Made by a program: the position numbers and the translations under genes. From NCBI GenBank assembly GCA_031761875.1, contig CP134492.1, positions 2,480,001 through 2,544,000 on the forward strand: DNA of 64,000 bases. Reading direction: 5' to 3'. A model generated the notes under the pieces. That model saw only the letters and a list, made by a program, of their open reading frames with translations, was not told the DNA's origin and searched no databases. The stretch's first letter is position 1, and each line of letters begins with the position of its first letter. Of the stretch, positions 45,468-53,791 are shown piece by piece. Source of the DNA: Bacillaceae bacterium IKA-2. GTDB taxonomy: Bacteria > Bacillota > Bacilli > Bacillales > Anaerobacillaceae.

Positions 45468-46496
45468 TTATTGGGGAAAACTAACTTGATATTGCTTTGG
45501 AAAATCCGTTTCTTTATGGAGCTTTGCTGCAGCTTCTAATGTCCAATAGGGATTTCTTAACATCCCTCTTCCTACAGCAACTAGGTCTGCTTCTTCGTTC
45601 CCTATTACAGCATTTGCTAAACTCGGTTCATCTAGTCTTCCAACTGCAATAACAGGAATATTTAGTGCTTGCTTCATTTCTCTAGCTAGTGGAACTTGAT
45701 AAGCAACATGCGTGCCTGGTCTGCCTGCGGCGGCAATAGGTCCTTCACCCCCAGCACTGATGTGGAACATGTCTACCCCAGCTGATTGATATTCTTTAGA
45801 AAACGCGATACTCTCTTCCATTCCGTATCCACCGTCAACATATTCTCTAGCTGATATACGCATAATTAATGGCATTTCGGCTGGCATTTCACTCTTTACT
45901 GCTTGAATAACTTCCTTGGCAAACTTCTGTAAGTCCTTACCATACTCATCTGTTCTTTTATTTGTGTAAGCTGATTGAAATTGATGAATTAAATAACCAT
46001 GTGCACCATGAAGTTCGATTGTGTCTACGCCTGCTTTAATCGCGCGACCAGCAGCTAACCGAAACTTTTCAACCATTCCCTTTATCTCATCTATGCTAAG
46101 TTCTCTAGGTGTTTTTGAATTTGCGTCAAAAGGTATAGCAGATGGGGCAACAGGTTCATCTGTATCCTCAGCTTTACGTCCCGCATGAGCAATTTGAATA
46201 CCAACTTTAGCTCCATGCTCGTGACAAGCATCAATAATTCTAGCTAATGCTGGAATTTGTTCGTCTGACCACAGCCCTAAGTCATAATCCGAAATTCGGC
46301 CATCAGGCTCGACATCGGTCATTTCAATAATAATTAAGCCCGCTCCTCCAATCGCTCTGCTAACATAATGTGTGTAATGCCAATCTGTAGCGACACCATC
46401 TTTGTTTTTAACAGAATACTGACACATTGGGGGCATAGCAACCCGATTTTTCAGTTCTAATCCTTTTAATTTGTAAGGTGTAAATAAATGTTTCAA
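45468..46496 (-). CDS. namA: NADPH dehydrogenase / ene-reductase of the YqjM (NamA) type
   Basis: 342 residues, old yellow enzyme family with FMN in a TIM barrel. Visible: LKNRVAMPPMCQYSV with Cys26, the redox-tuning Cys of YqjM, IQIAHAGRKAE (His of the substrate pair), GVDTIELHGAHGYLIHQFQS, and the FMN-phosphate loop AVGRLDEPSLA..LVAVGRGMLRNPYW. It reduces alpha,beta-unsaturated carbonyls and nitro compounds with NADPH. Start TTG 46496, behind AGAGGAGTTGT. It heads the unit that continues with the DJ-1 gene. Confidence 0.95.
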   Translation of the reverse strand: MKHLFTPYKLKGLELKNRVAMPPMCQYSVKNKDGVATDWHYTHYVSRAIGGAGLIIIEMTDVEPDGRISDYDLGLWSDEQIPALARIIDACHEHGAKVGIQIAHAGRKAEDTDEPVAPSAIPFDANSKTPRELSIDEIKGMVEKFRLAAGRAIKAGVDTIELHGAHGYLIHQFQSAYTNKRTDEYGKDLQKFAKEVIQAVKSEMPAEMPLIMRISAREYVDGGYGMEESIAFSKEYQSAGVDMFHISAGGEGPIAAAGRPGTHVAYQVPLAREMKQALNIPVIAVGRLDEPSLANAVIGNEEADLVAVGRGMLRNPYWTLEAAAKLHKETDFPKQYQVSFPQ

Positions 46497-46579
46497 TATA
46501 ACAACTCCTCTTTATTTTAAAACAAGATAAACTTAAACTGGTTACTTTCAGAGGGATATACATGTCCCTTATCGACCTC

Positions 46580-46609
46580 ATATTATATGCATGCACATAC
46601 ATATAATAT
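46580..46609. promoter_or_regulatory. palindromic operator candidate before namA
   Basis: ATATTATATG and CATATAATAT, perfect 10-bp arms with a 10-nt centre, 84 bp upstream of the namA start and downstream of the MarR gene. MarR-family repressors bind such A+T-rich palindromes; the neighbouring MarR gene is the natural candidate. Confidence 0.55.
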
Positions 46610-46762
46610 CTCATATACTATCAACATTAAATAATTCCGTCAATTATTACGCTTATAAAATCTAGTTTCATTTTCAACTTTCAATATTATATATTAGACC
46701 AACCTAAATAGACTCCCTCAACGAATATAAGTGAGAGAATCTTTGAGTGGTTACATAAGCCA

Positions 46763-47194
46763 TTATTTTGTTTTAGGAAGCAATAATACTTCTAATTTCT
46801 CTCGAATATCTTTCTGGAGGATAGCATTTTCTAACGTATTATGAAATGTAACAAAAGCTTTTTCAAGTTTGTTCTCTCCAATAACGGTTATAGATGTATA
46901 GATGCTCCGGCGATCTTCTTTGCAAATATTCCTTTGAAGTGCTCCGCAACCTTTTGCTTCAAATCTGACAACAAGTCTGGACATGGTACTTTGGCTTAAA
47001 CCTACCATTTTTTGCAATTGATTTAATGATAACTTCTTTTCAGAAGCTTCAAATAAGAATAGCAGCACATAAAATTCATTTAAAGATAAGTCATGATTTT
47101 GTTTTAATGCTATTTCTAACTCATTTAAAATACTTAAATAAGCATTAGTTAAAGAAAGCCAGCCAGATATAAGGCTTTTATCTTCATGTTCCAT
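46763..47194 (-). CDS. MarR-family transcriptional regulator
   Basis: 143 residues, winged helix-turn-helix. Helices LSLNEFYVLLFLFEASEK, then KLSLNQLQKMVGLSQSTMSR (recognition helix) and the wing CKEDRRSIYTSITVIGENKL. One Cys pair region (KGCGALQRNICKEDRR) could sense oxidation, though this is only a guess. SD AAGGTGGTGA before ATG. Same strand as namA and the DJ-1 gene, with the palindrome at 46580 between, suggesting it controls them in response to electrophiles. Confidence 0.85.
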   Translation of the reverse strand: MEHEDKSLISGWLSLTNAYLSILNELEIALKQNHDLSLNEFYVLLFLFEASEKKLSLNQLQKMVGLSQSTMSRLVVRFEAKGCGALQRNICKEDRRSIYTSITVIGENKLEKAFVTFHNTLENAILQKDIREKLEVLLLPKTK

Positions 47195-47299
47195 TTATTT
47201 CACCACCTTGTGCATAAGCACTTCTAACTTTCTTGTTTGGAATAATAATTTTCTTCATTATACATTAAATATTTAAATAAGGCTCTAACCATATCACTA

Positions 47300-47703
47300 A
47301 TGTTTGCATTCCCGCTGATAAAATATAAAGCATTTTCCAAAATTCAAACAAAGTCAATGTATATAGATGAAGCATACCAAGACATTTATTATCAAGAGAG
47401 TTGTCAAATAAACAAGGATTCCTTCGTAAAGATGATGAATGAAAACATGTCCTTTATGATAGCTAATAGTTTTAAGAACTCTCGTAGCAAAATATTAGTT
47501 ACCGTAGGAGACAAAGAGAGAAAAATCATGAAAGACTCCATGAAAGAAGTTATCAAAAGCAATCCTAGCTGCAAAGGTTTTATCATTCCTAGAATTGGTC
47601 ATGGGTTTTTTTAGCAAACCCTGAACTTTTTAACGCCACGTTAGAAGAATGGCTTGAAAATGATGATATTCCAGGTGAAGCTAAAACCTACATAAAAAGT
47701 TAA
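47300..47703 (+). pseudogene. C-terminal remnant of an alpha/beta hydrolase
   Basis: The open part 47300-47614 has the last strands of the fold: SRSKILVTVGDKERKIMKDS and FIIPRIGHGF, with the catalytic His. A slip in a run of seven T residues near 47607 then shifts the frame. The continuation reads LANPELFNATLEEWLENDDI and PGEAKTYIKS to TAA 47701. The nucleophile half of the gene is missing. Confidence 0.7.
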
Positions 47704-47832
47704 AATGATTTATTATATACAGCCTTCCCTTAATGGAGATGGCTGTTTTTTATATCTACCGTCATACTTGTTTTGAACCATAGGTCGAATATCCAGAATT
47801 GAGGTTGAAGATCCTCCCCCATAAATCTTCCA

Positions 47833-48486
47833 TCAAAAAACCTGAATCTCCCTTCCATCAAGGCTTAATAAAGCCGTTTCCCCGTTCCAAACCCCTTTTA
47901 GAGCAGCAGTTGGGAGAGCCTCGTTCCGTATCAGTTTACCTGCCCATTCAGGGTGGGTATCGGGGATCGTAATAGTAGAGATGTCCTGGTTTTCATCGAT
48001 GCCAAGCATTTTTCTGGCGGAGGCATTGTAGTAAAGAACTCGTCCATTTGTATCGGCCGTTGCCACGAAGTCCGTTGTCGCTTCCAGAATAGCATTGAGA
48101 CGTTTCTGGATTTCTTCCGCCTCTTTACGTGCTGTAATGTCTTGAATTTGAGAAATAAAATACAAAGGTCTCTTTTCTTGGTCACAAACGCATGAAACAC
48201 TTAATAATACCCACACTACATTTCCTTTTTTATGAAAATATCGCTTCTCCATTTGGTAATATTCAATCTCGCCATTCAGCATTTGACGTAAATAATTCAA
48301 GTCAACGTCTAAATCTTCTGGATGAGTAATCGATTGAAATGATTTTTTTAATAATTCTTCTTTTGAATATCCAACGATATGGCATAAAGAACGATTTACT
48401 TTTATCCAATTCCCATCCGTTCCTACTAACGCCATTCCAATGGCAGCGTGGTGAAATGCATTTGTAAATAAAGACAATTCATTCAT
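47833..48486 (-). CDS. PAS-domain sensor protein, truncated after two PAS domains
   Basis: 217 residues: PAS 1 (about 8-125; YSKEELLKKSFQSITHPEDL and the PAC motif QIQDITARKEAEE) and the larger part of PAS 2 (about 130-217; TDFVATADTNGRVLYYNASA), which stops at GREIQVF. A normal protein would go on into a GGDEF, HisKA or other output domain, and none follows. So it is a 3'-truncated sensor. AAAGGAG precedes the ATG. A GGDEF-like tail remnant lies 105 bp upstream on the same strand. Confidence 0.78.
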   Translation of the reverse strand: MNELSLFTNAFHHAAIGMALVGTDGNWIKVNRSLCHIVGYSKEELLKKSFQSITHPEDLDVDLNYLRQMLNGEIEYYQMEKRYFHKKGNVVWVLLSVSCVCDQEKRPLYFISQIQDITARKEAEEIQKRLNAILEATTDFVATADTNGRVLYYNASARKMLGIDENQDISTITIPDTHPEWAGKLIRNEALPTAALKGVWNGETALLSLDGREIQVF

Positions 48487-48590
48487 ACTCTATTAACTCC
48501 TTTCAAATAACAAAATAAATATTTTGGAAAAAGACTCCTTTTACTATCATTCCTGTATGGGTTTGATTTCTTCTCTATCCTTGATTTCAT

Positions 48591-48672
48591 CTATATAAGA
48601 GAGTTTTTATCAGGTTTATAAATCTGGACACGATTACGCCCTTTTTGCTTTTGCTTTCTCGCTACTATACTA
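48591..48672 (-). pseudogene. C-terminal scrap of a GGDEF protein
   Basis: About 27 codons: VARKQKQKGRNRVQIYKPDK and a stop. The pattern (A.)KQ.GRNRV.IY is the last helix and strand of diguanylate cyclase domains. No further part of the gene is found. Confidence 0.5.
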
Positions 48673-48782
48673 TATAGTTCTATTTTACTACATATACGAG
48701 GGATTTCTACATAAATTTACATTTTCCAGCGCATTTCGATGGTGTTACCAGGAATTACTCTTGGAATGTTACTGTTTAGTAA

Positions 48783-48821
48783 GGGGTACTACCAACAAAA
48801 GCGGTTTGTTGGTGGTACCCC
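48783..48821. repeat. head-to-head Tn3-type terminal repeats, second pair
   Basis: GGGGTACTACCAACAAA and TTTGTTGGTGGTACCCC around AGCGG; one mismatch. Similar in plan to 39791-39838. It abuts the Tn3 transposase fragment. Confidence 0.55.
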
Positions 48822-49067
48822 GATACTCGCAAATCAGTTGAATGGCTTCAATGACCGGCTGATGAACTTGATTATTGGATCTAAAGGTTAGTTTTTTTAG
48901 GGTATCAGAGACGACATTGCGATAATGTCCACGATAGGATGAATGCATCTTCGTATAAATTCTTTCTTTGTATTCCCTCTTATTTCTCGTCATGTCCTTA
49001 ATAATATCTCTGATGGTTGAGGAGTTAACAATGGGGTATAAAGTATCTTGAATCACTCCATCTGGAT
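48822..49067 (-). pseudogene. internal fragment of a Tn3-family transposase
   Basis: Coding for PDGVIQDTLYPIVNSSTIRD, MHSSYRGHYRNVVSDTLKKL and TFRSNNQVHQPVIEAIQLI. The SSY.(G/H)HYR and FRSNN..H.PVI.A motifs lie before the DDE region in Tn3 TnpA proteins of nearly 1000 residues. Only some 80 codons are left, held between two palindromes (48783-48821 and 49070-49119). Confidence 0.78.
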
Positions 49068-49069
49068 GA

Positions 49070-49119
49070 TGGGTATTTTTGCCCGTCCCCCTGAAAAGGG
49101 GGACGGGCAAAAATACCCA
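49070..49119. repeat. 50-bp palindrome with the GGGTATTTTTGCCC repeat
   Basis: TGGGTATTTTTGCCCGTCCC and GGGACGGGCAAAAATACCCA around CCTGAAAAGG. The left arm is the third copy of the GGGT(A/G)TTT element of 39595 and 42903. Confidence 0.7.
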
Positions 49120-49301
49120 AACTCTGGATTGCGACAGAAAAATACCGACAGTTTTATTATCTGTCGGTTAGATCGTCAACGTATTTTATTGGATCTGTTA
49201 ATCTCCATTGTTGATTTTGAAAATATGCGAGACACCTGCGGGAAAAGCAAGTGTAAAGATCTCAAAGGATGATCTTCCCGAGAAAGCAGACAGCCATTTT
49301 A

Positions 49302-49970
49302 TTAGAAAACAGGCCAATGATTATTTTTTGCGATTTGTTTCATATTTTCATCTGGATTCACAACGATCGGATGACTAACAAATTCAAGTAACGGAAGATC
49401 ACTTTCACTATCTGCATAAGCCCAAATATTGACTTTGGAGTCATCACTTGTCAACGTAGCATTAACGCTTAGCCAATCGACAATTCTTCTAACTTTTTCA
49501 TCGCCATTAACAATTGTACCGATTTCACCTGTGCATCGTCCATTTTGGTCGAAGATAAGTTCAGTACTGATAACGTCCACGTCCAATTTCAACTCTTTTT
49601 TAAAGGCATATAAAAAAGGTTGGAGTGCTCCTGATAACAAAACAATTTGATCGCCATCTGCTTGATGCTGGCGGATTTTACTGACCAAATCATGATGAAC
49701 TTCATCAATTCCTTCTTGAACGAGCCTTTCAAAAAATTCTTCCAGCTCATTTTTTGTTTTACCCTTGAACGATTTAGCAAAAGTTTTGAAAAAAGAATGC
49801 CTAAAAGCTTCCTTCCCCATCGTTATTCTTACCACGATAGATTTGACTAAACCTTGTCCAACATTAAGCCACTCTTTCCAAGTAAATTCTTTTTTAGCTA
49901 CTTGAAACATTATTTTAAAGGAGTTTCCTTGATAGAGCGTTCCGTCAAAATCAACCGTTACTACCGCCAT
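49302..49970 (-). CDS. HAD-IB family phosphatase (SerB-like)
   Basis: 222 residues from ATG 49970, chosen as GAGGTGAT lies 7-8 nt upstream (ATG 49973 is close behind it). HAD motifs: I VDFDGTLY (nucleophile Asp), II VLLSGALQPF (Ser), III NGDEKVRRIVDW (Lys), IV AYADSESDLPLLE. The helical cap between I and II (about 20-90) is the C1 cap of the HAD-IB subfamily, which includes phosphoserine phosphatases. Substrate not certain. It stands alone. Confidence 0.88.
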   Translation of the reverse strand: MAVVTVDFDGTLYQGNSFKIMFQVAKKEFTWKEWLNVGQGLVKSIVVRITMGKEAFRHSFFKTFAKSFKGKTKNELEEFFERLVQEGIDEVHHDLVSKIRQHQADGDQIVLLSGALQPFLYAFKKELKLDVDVISTELIFDQNGRCTGEIGTIVNGDEKVRRIVDWLSVNATLTSDDSKVNIWAYADSESDLPLLEFVSHPIVVNPDENMKQIAKNNHWPVF

Positions 49971-50112
49971 CATTATCACCTCGCAGTCCATTTTAATTTA
50001 ATTTGATGTAAATGTAAATAATTAGAATTTATTTTAATGAAAATTCAGTTAATTTATACCCTAAAAATCTATTTTAGTCAGTGTGAATAATCATTTTCAT
50101 CGTGATCTGGTT

Positions 50113-51615
50113 TCATAGGTTCATAAAAGGATTTTTGTGTATATCAATCCATAAATCAGACTGTTCAAAAGAGGTAGCTAGTTGTAAAAGCAAATCCTCT
50201 TTACCACGAGCAGCCATGACTTGAACACCAGACGGAAGCCCTTCGTCCGTTTCATGGATTGGCAAACTCATGGCTGGTTGCCCTGTTAAGTTGGCTAACT
50301 GTGTAAAAGGAGTTCGTCTAAGACTTTGTACGACCAATTGATCTACCATTCCTGTTTTTAATAAGGCTTTTCCAGCATGTAGTCTTGATACGAGCTGAAT
50401 TAATGCTAACTCCGTCTTTTTCAATTCCAATTCCCCAATTTTTGCCTGTGGCATTGCCGTAGTTGGGGTAATATACACATCGTACTTTTCATGAAATGTT
50501 TCCATAGCAATGGCTGCTTTGTCCCATTCTCGCAATCTTAGGACAAATTCTTCTGCTGAAATCGCTTTTCCGAGGAGACCCAACAACCACGTGACCGGTT
50601 CCACATCTGACATGGTGGCTTTCCTACCTATATGCCTCTCTATATCAGAAAGATTTGCCGCCACTTCACCGAAGTACAATGTCATATAGCTTTTCGCAAT
50701 CTGTTGACCGTCTACTGGAGCAGCTACTTCTTCAACGTGATGACCTTGTTCTTCCAGCCATTTCACCGCACGATATACCCCTTCTTTACACTGATCATCA
50801 ACCTCTGTACCAATCGGTGAATGAACAGAAAAAGCCACTCGTAATGAGCGATTCAATGGTAGATTCATCACATTTAAAAAACTTCCTTCAAATGAGGGTG
50901 CGCGAAAAGCATTCGTCTTCTCTTCTACATTAAGGGAATCTAGACAGGCTGCACTATCTCTTACTGATTTTGATACGACCAGTTCTGAAGAAGCTCCCTG
51001 CCAAACACGTCCAATATTTGGTCCTACAGGTGTCCTCCCTCTTGTTGGTTTCAGCCCGAATAATCCACAATATGCTGCAGGAATCCGGATTGAACCCCCT
51101 CCATCGTTTGCTCCAGCAATTGGGACCATTCCTGAAGCTACAGCTGCTGCTGAACCTCCACTAGAACCTCCAGGTGTAACTCCTAGATTCCATGGGTTTC
51201 TCGTCGCCCCATACAAAGTGGGTTCTGTCACTCCCATTAGAGCGAATTCAGGAACGTTTGTATGACCAAGCATAATCATACCCGTTTTTTTCAATTGTTT
51301 CGTGTATGTCGCATCTACTGTTGAACGAAAGTTTTTCAACCCACGAGAACCTGATGTGATCATTTCTCCTGCTACTGCTTGAGAATTGTTCTTTAGTAAC
51401 ATTGGCACACCAGAGAAAGATCCACTGTTTTCAATTTTTTTGGCATTATTTAGTGCCTTCGGATAAAACTTGTGAATGACTGCATTTAACGCCGGATTGA
51501 TCTCTTCAATACGTGTGATAGCTTTTTCAATCACTTCATTTGGCGATACTTGTTTTTTTCGAATCAATTCTGCTAAACCTAACCCATCATATCTTTCATA
51601 CTGAAAACCTTTCAA
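50113..51615 (-). CDS. amidase signature family hydrolase
   Basis: 500 residues. Catalytic Ser-cisSer-Lys triad in GVPMLLKNNSQA (Lys) and GGSSGGSAAAVASGM..GGGSIRIPA (both Ser). The family contains GatA, NylA (6-aminohexanoate cyclic-dimer hydrolase) and many general amidases. The absence of gatB/gatC neighbours and the NNSQAVAGE loop favour a stand-alone hydrolase of the NylA-like kind. TTG start behind GGGGGGATTTCA. Cytosolic: no signal peptide. Confidence 0.9.
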   Translation of the reverse strand: MKGFQYERYDGLGLAELIRKKQVSPNEVIEKAITRIEEINPALNAVIHKFYPKALNNAKKIENSGSFSGVPMLLKNNSQAVAGEMITSGSRGLKNFRSTVDATYTKQLKKTGMIMLGHTNVPEFALMGVTEPTLYGATRNPWNLGVTPGGSSGGSAAAVASGMVPIAGANDGGGSIRIPAAYCGLFGLKPTRGRTPVGPNIGRVWQGASSELVVSKSVRDSAACLDSLNVEEKTNAFRAPSFEGSFLNVMNLPLNRSLRVAFSVHSPIGTEVDDQCKEGVYRAVKWLEEQGHHVEEVAAPVDGQQIAKSYMTLYFGEVAANLSDIERHIGRKATMSDVEPVTWLLGLLGKAISAEEFVLRLREWDKAAIAMETFHEKYDVYITPTTAMPQAKIGELELKKTELALIQLVSRLHAGKALLKTGMVDQLVVQSLRRTPFTQLANLTGQPAMSLPIHETDEGLPSGVQVMAARGKEDLLLQLATSFEQSDLWIDIHKNPFMNL

Positions 51616-51825
51616 TGAAATCCCCCCTCATCGTTTAAATAGCTATCATAAGAAATTCGATAGGTATCGTTTTAATTCCTCTTATTTTTACAAAAATGGG
51701 CTGTTGCGATAAAATCAGGACCAATATCATGTTCATTTTTTTATAAAGTATTGATAGTGTATGATCGTTTGTCGACAGTGCATTATGGCTCCAATCAACT
51801 GCATTATAGGATGGAGTTGGAGTAA

Positions 51826-51873
51826 GGCAACGATTCGTGTAAAAAACAGCCACAAGACAGTATTTTACATTTT
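51826..51873 (+). repeat. 48-bp repeat, copy 2
   Basis: Identical to 39652-39699. Confidence 0.7.
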
Positions 51874-51910
51874 AAATTAACTATAAATCAAAATGTAATT
51901 AATCTTTAGC

Positions 51911-51952
51911 GACAAAAGAGTAACTGAAAAGTATATCAGTTACTCTTTTGTC
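51911..51952. terminator. perfect 17-bp hairpin
   Basis: GACAAAAGAGTAACTGA and TCAGTTACTCTTTTGTC with an 8-nt loop; possible bidirectional terminator. Confidence 0.6.
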
Positions 51953-52057
51953 ATTTCTAGAATCGTTGACTCAATCTAATCCCTTAACATTATCCTGGTC
52001 GTCTAAAAAACCTTCGTTTTATAGACTTTTCTACTAAAAAAGAAACTACCACAAAAA

Positions 52058-52190
52058 CTGTCACTTTAGATGCTATTCTGCACCTGTTTTAATCGCTATT
52101 TTGCACTAGAAATTAAATATAAAAAAGTCGATTCCTTCAAGGGTTTAGGAGCCGACTTTTTAGGGTGACTGCTCAACTAACGCCCCCGTT
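52058..52190 (+). repeat. 133-bp repeat, copy 2
   Basis: Identical to 40134-40266 in the same orientation, 11.9 kb apart. Confidence 0.75.
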
Positions 52191-52344
52191 ACTTTAAGTG
52201 TAATGCTTCACATAACTTCTCTTTAATTTGAACGATTGAATTGATTGCCACCCCGATAAGAATAAATTGTAGAGAGTTGATGAATACTATTTTTGACTAT
52301 TATCATCTTTAGGTGGATTAATGTGTAGATAAGGTGGGATTAAT

Positions 52345-52941
52345 GTGCAGATAACTTTCGAGGTTTATAATATAATTAATCATCCACTCCCTGAAAAAGA
52401 GTGGAATACTATCATCGAATCGCGCGAATACATGTGGACGTTGCTTTTAGATTATTGGAAAACACATACGTTGTTCTCTTTTAATTGGTGGTTCCTTTTT
52501 GTAACGACCATTGGGTTTTTAATTTTATGGTTATGGCTTTTAGATAAATCAAGGGTTATTGAAATTATCACTTTTGGACTTCTACTAACCACCATTGTTT
52601 GCATTCTTGATTTAATTGGAATTACGCTAGTGTTATGGTCATATCCTGACAGATTGGCACCATTTTTGACACCGATTTTTGAAGTTCACAGAATCCACAT
52701 GCCAATATTATATATGCTTATTTATCAATATTTTAAGCCGTGGAAGTCATTTATTTTAGTGATTACATTTGCTTCTTTTATTTTCGCTTTCGTTTTAGAG
52801 CCTATTACAGTGTGGTTAGGTGTCTATATAATTCATAATTGGAGATACATGTATTCATTTCCCATTTACATTTTACTGGGTATTACCTTTAAATATTTGA
52901 TGATTAAATTCAAACATATTGAATTGAAATATAAGCATTAA
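52345..52941 (+). CDS. CBO0543-type multi-pass membrane protein
   Basis: 198 residues with about six membrane helices (from NWWFLFVTTIGFLILWLWLL at residue 50 to FPIYILLGITFKYLMI near the end). The order, the EYMWTLLLDYWK start and the WRYMYSFPIYI ending match the CBO0543 family, widespread in spore formers and of unknown function. GTG start at 52345 behind AAGGTGGGA. It converges with another membrane gene. Confidence 0.75.
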   Translation: MQITFEVYNIINHPLPEKEWNTIIESREYMWTLLLDYWKTHTLFSFNWWFLFVTTIGFLILWLWLLDKSRVIEIITFGLLLTTIVCILDLIGITLVLWSYPDRLAPFLTPIFEVHRIHMPILYMLIYQYFKPWKSFILVITFASFIFAFVLEPITVWLGVYIIHNWRYMYSFPIYILLGITFKYLMIKFKHIELKYKH

Positions 52942-52971
52942 AATGGTTGCGATATACTATCGCAACCATTT
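52940..52971. terminator. bidirectional terminator
   Basis: AAAATGGTTGCGATA and TATCGCAACCATTTT: perfect 15-bp arms over a 2-nt centre, between two convergent genes. Confidence 0.8.
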
Positions 52972-53601
52972 TATACTTAAAAAACGTAACCGACTTTTAA
53001 TTCCTTCGTAATATATAGAATTGATTGTTGTTTTAATATCAATTAGATACTTTATTACTTTAGGAAGAAAAATAATAAAAGGTCCCTTCAAAAGTCGTTT
53101 TGAAAGGGGGACTTTAAATTTCACGATAAAAAAAGTTAAAGATGATAACGATAAAAATGCCGTTAACCCTGGTCTTTTTGTCAACAAGTAACTATAAACG
53201 TACATTTTAAAATAAATAACCGTTGACCAAAAAACATTCCATCCATGTTTAAATATCAGTAATTTTTGTTTGTGTAGGAATGTTTCAAAAACAAAAGAAC
53301 CGAATACCCATTTAATAGTATAAACTGCTTGCTTAGCTAATGATTTTGGAAATTTAGCTAAATATAAATTTACAATTAAAGGTGTTACAACAAATATATG
53401 AATTCCCCTTAACCATTTCCAATTAAAACCCTCACTTACTAATTCATATACTAGGTGACGCTTGCAAATATAATAATAAAAACTGTTCCAAAATATAACA
53501 TACAATAAGCTGTTATAATGTTTCGGGATTGCTTTCCACGATTTTGAAAATACATTTATTAAAACAATAATAAGTATTAACGCAATTTGTTTTTGTTTCA
53601 T
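52957..53601 (-). CDS. membrane protein, probably CBO0543-like
   Basis: 214 residues with about five hydrophobic segments (IALILIIVLINVFSK at the start, SLLYVIFWNSFYYYIC, IHIFVVTPLIVNLYLA, and later ones). KHYNSLLYVIFWNSFYYYI and NVFWSTVIYFKMYVYSYL recall CBO0543-like proteins, though the match is weaker than for the convergent gene. Very basic C-terminus (KSRLRFLSIKWLR). SD AAAGGGAGAG. Function unknown. Confidence 0.6.
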   Translation of the reverse strand: MKQKQIALILIIVLINVFSKSWKAIPKHYNSLLYVIFWNSFYYYICKRHLVYELVSEGFNWKWLRGIHIFVVTPLIVNLYLAKFPKSLAKQAVYTIKWVFGSFVFETFLHKQKLLIFKHGWNVFWSTVIYFKMYVYSYLLTKRPGLTAFLSLSSLTFFIVKFKVPLSKRLLKGPFIIFLPKVIKYLIDIKTTINSIYYEGIKSRLRFLSIKWLR

Positions 53602-53791
53602 AATACTCTCCCTTTAAAACCAACATACACTTATTATTGCCTAAGTTTTACTCATTATTAATTTTAATTTCGTTAAACTGCCAGTTAGCATTCCTGTAGA
53701 GCGTTAATTTTCAGGTTTGAAAAAAATAGAGCCCCTCGGTAAGATGATTATATACACAAAACAAAATCATTCTTAAGGAGGAAGCTCTACT

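Larger units (their letters stand above)
51616..52344. other. intergenic stretch made largely of repeats
   Basis: 730 bp: the amidase upstream region, the 48-bp repeat (51826-51873), the hairpin at 51911-51952, the 22-bp piece at 52001, the 133-bp repeat (52058-52190), and a short tandem GGTGG(G)ATTAATGTG(T/C)AGATAA pair at 52311-52351 overlapping the next gene start. Confidence 0.5.
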
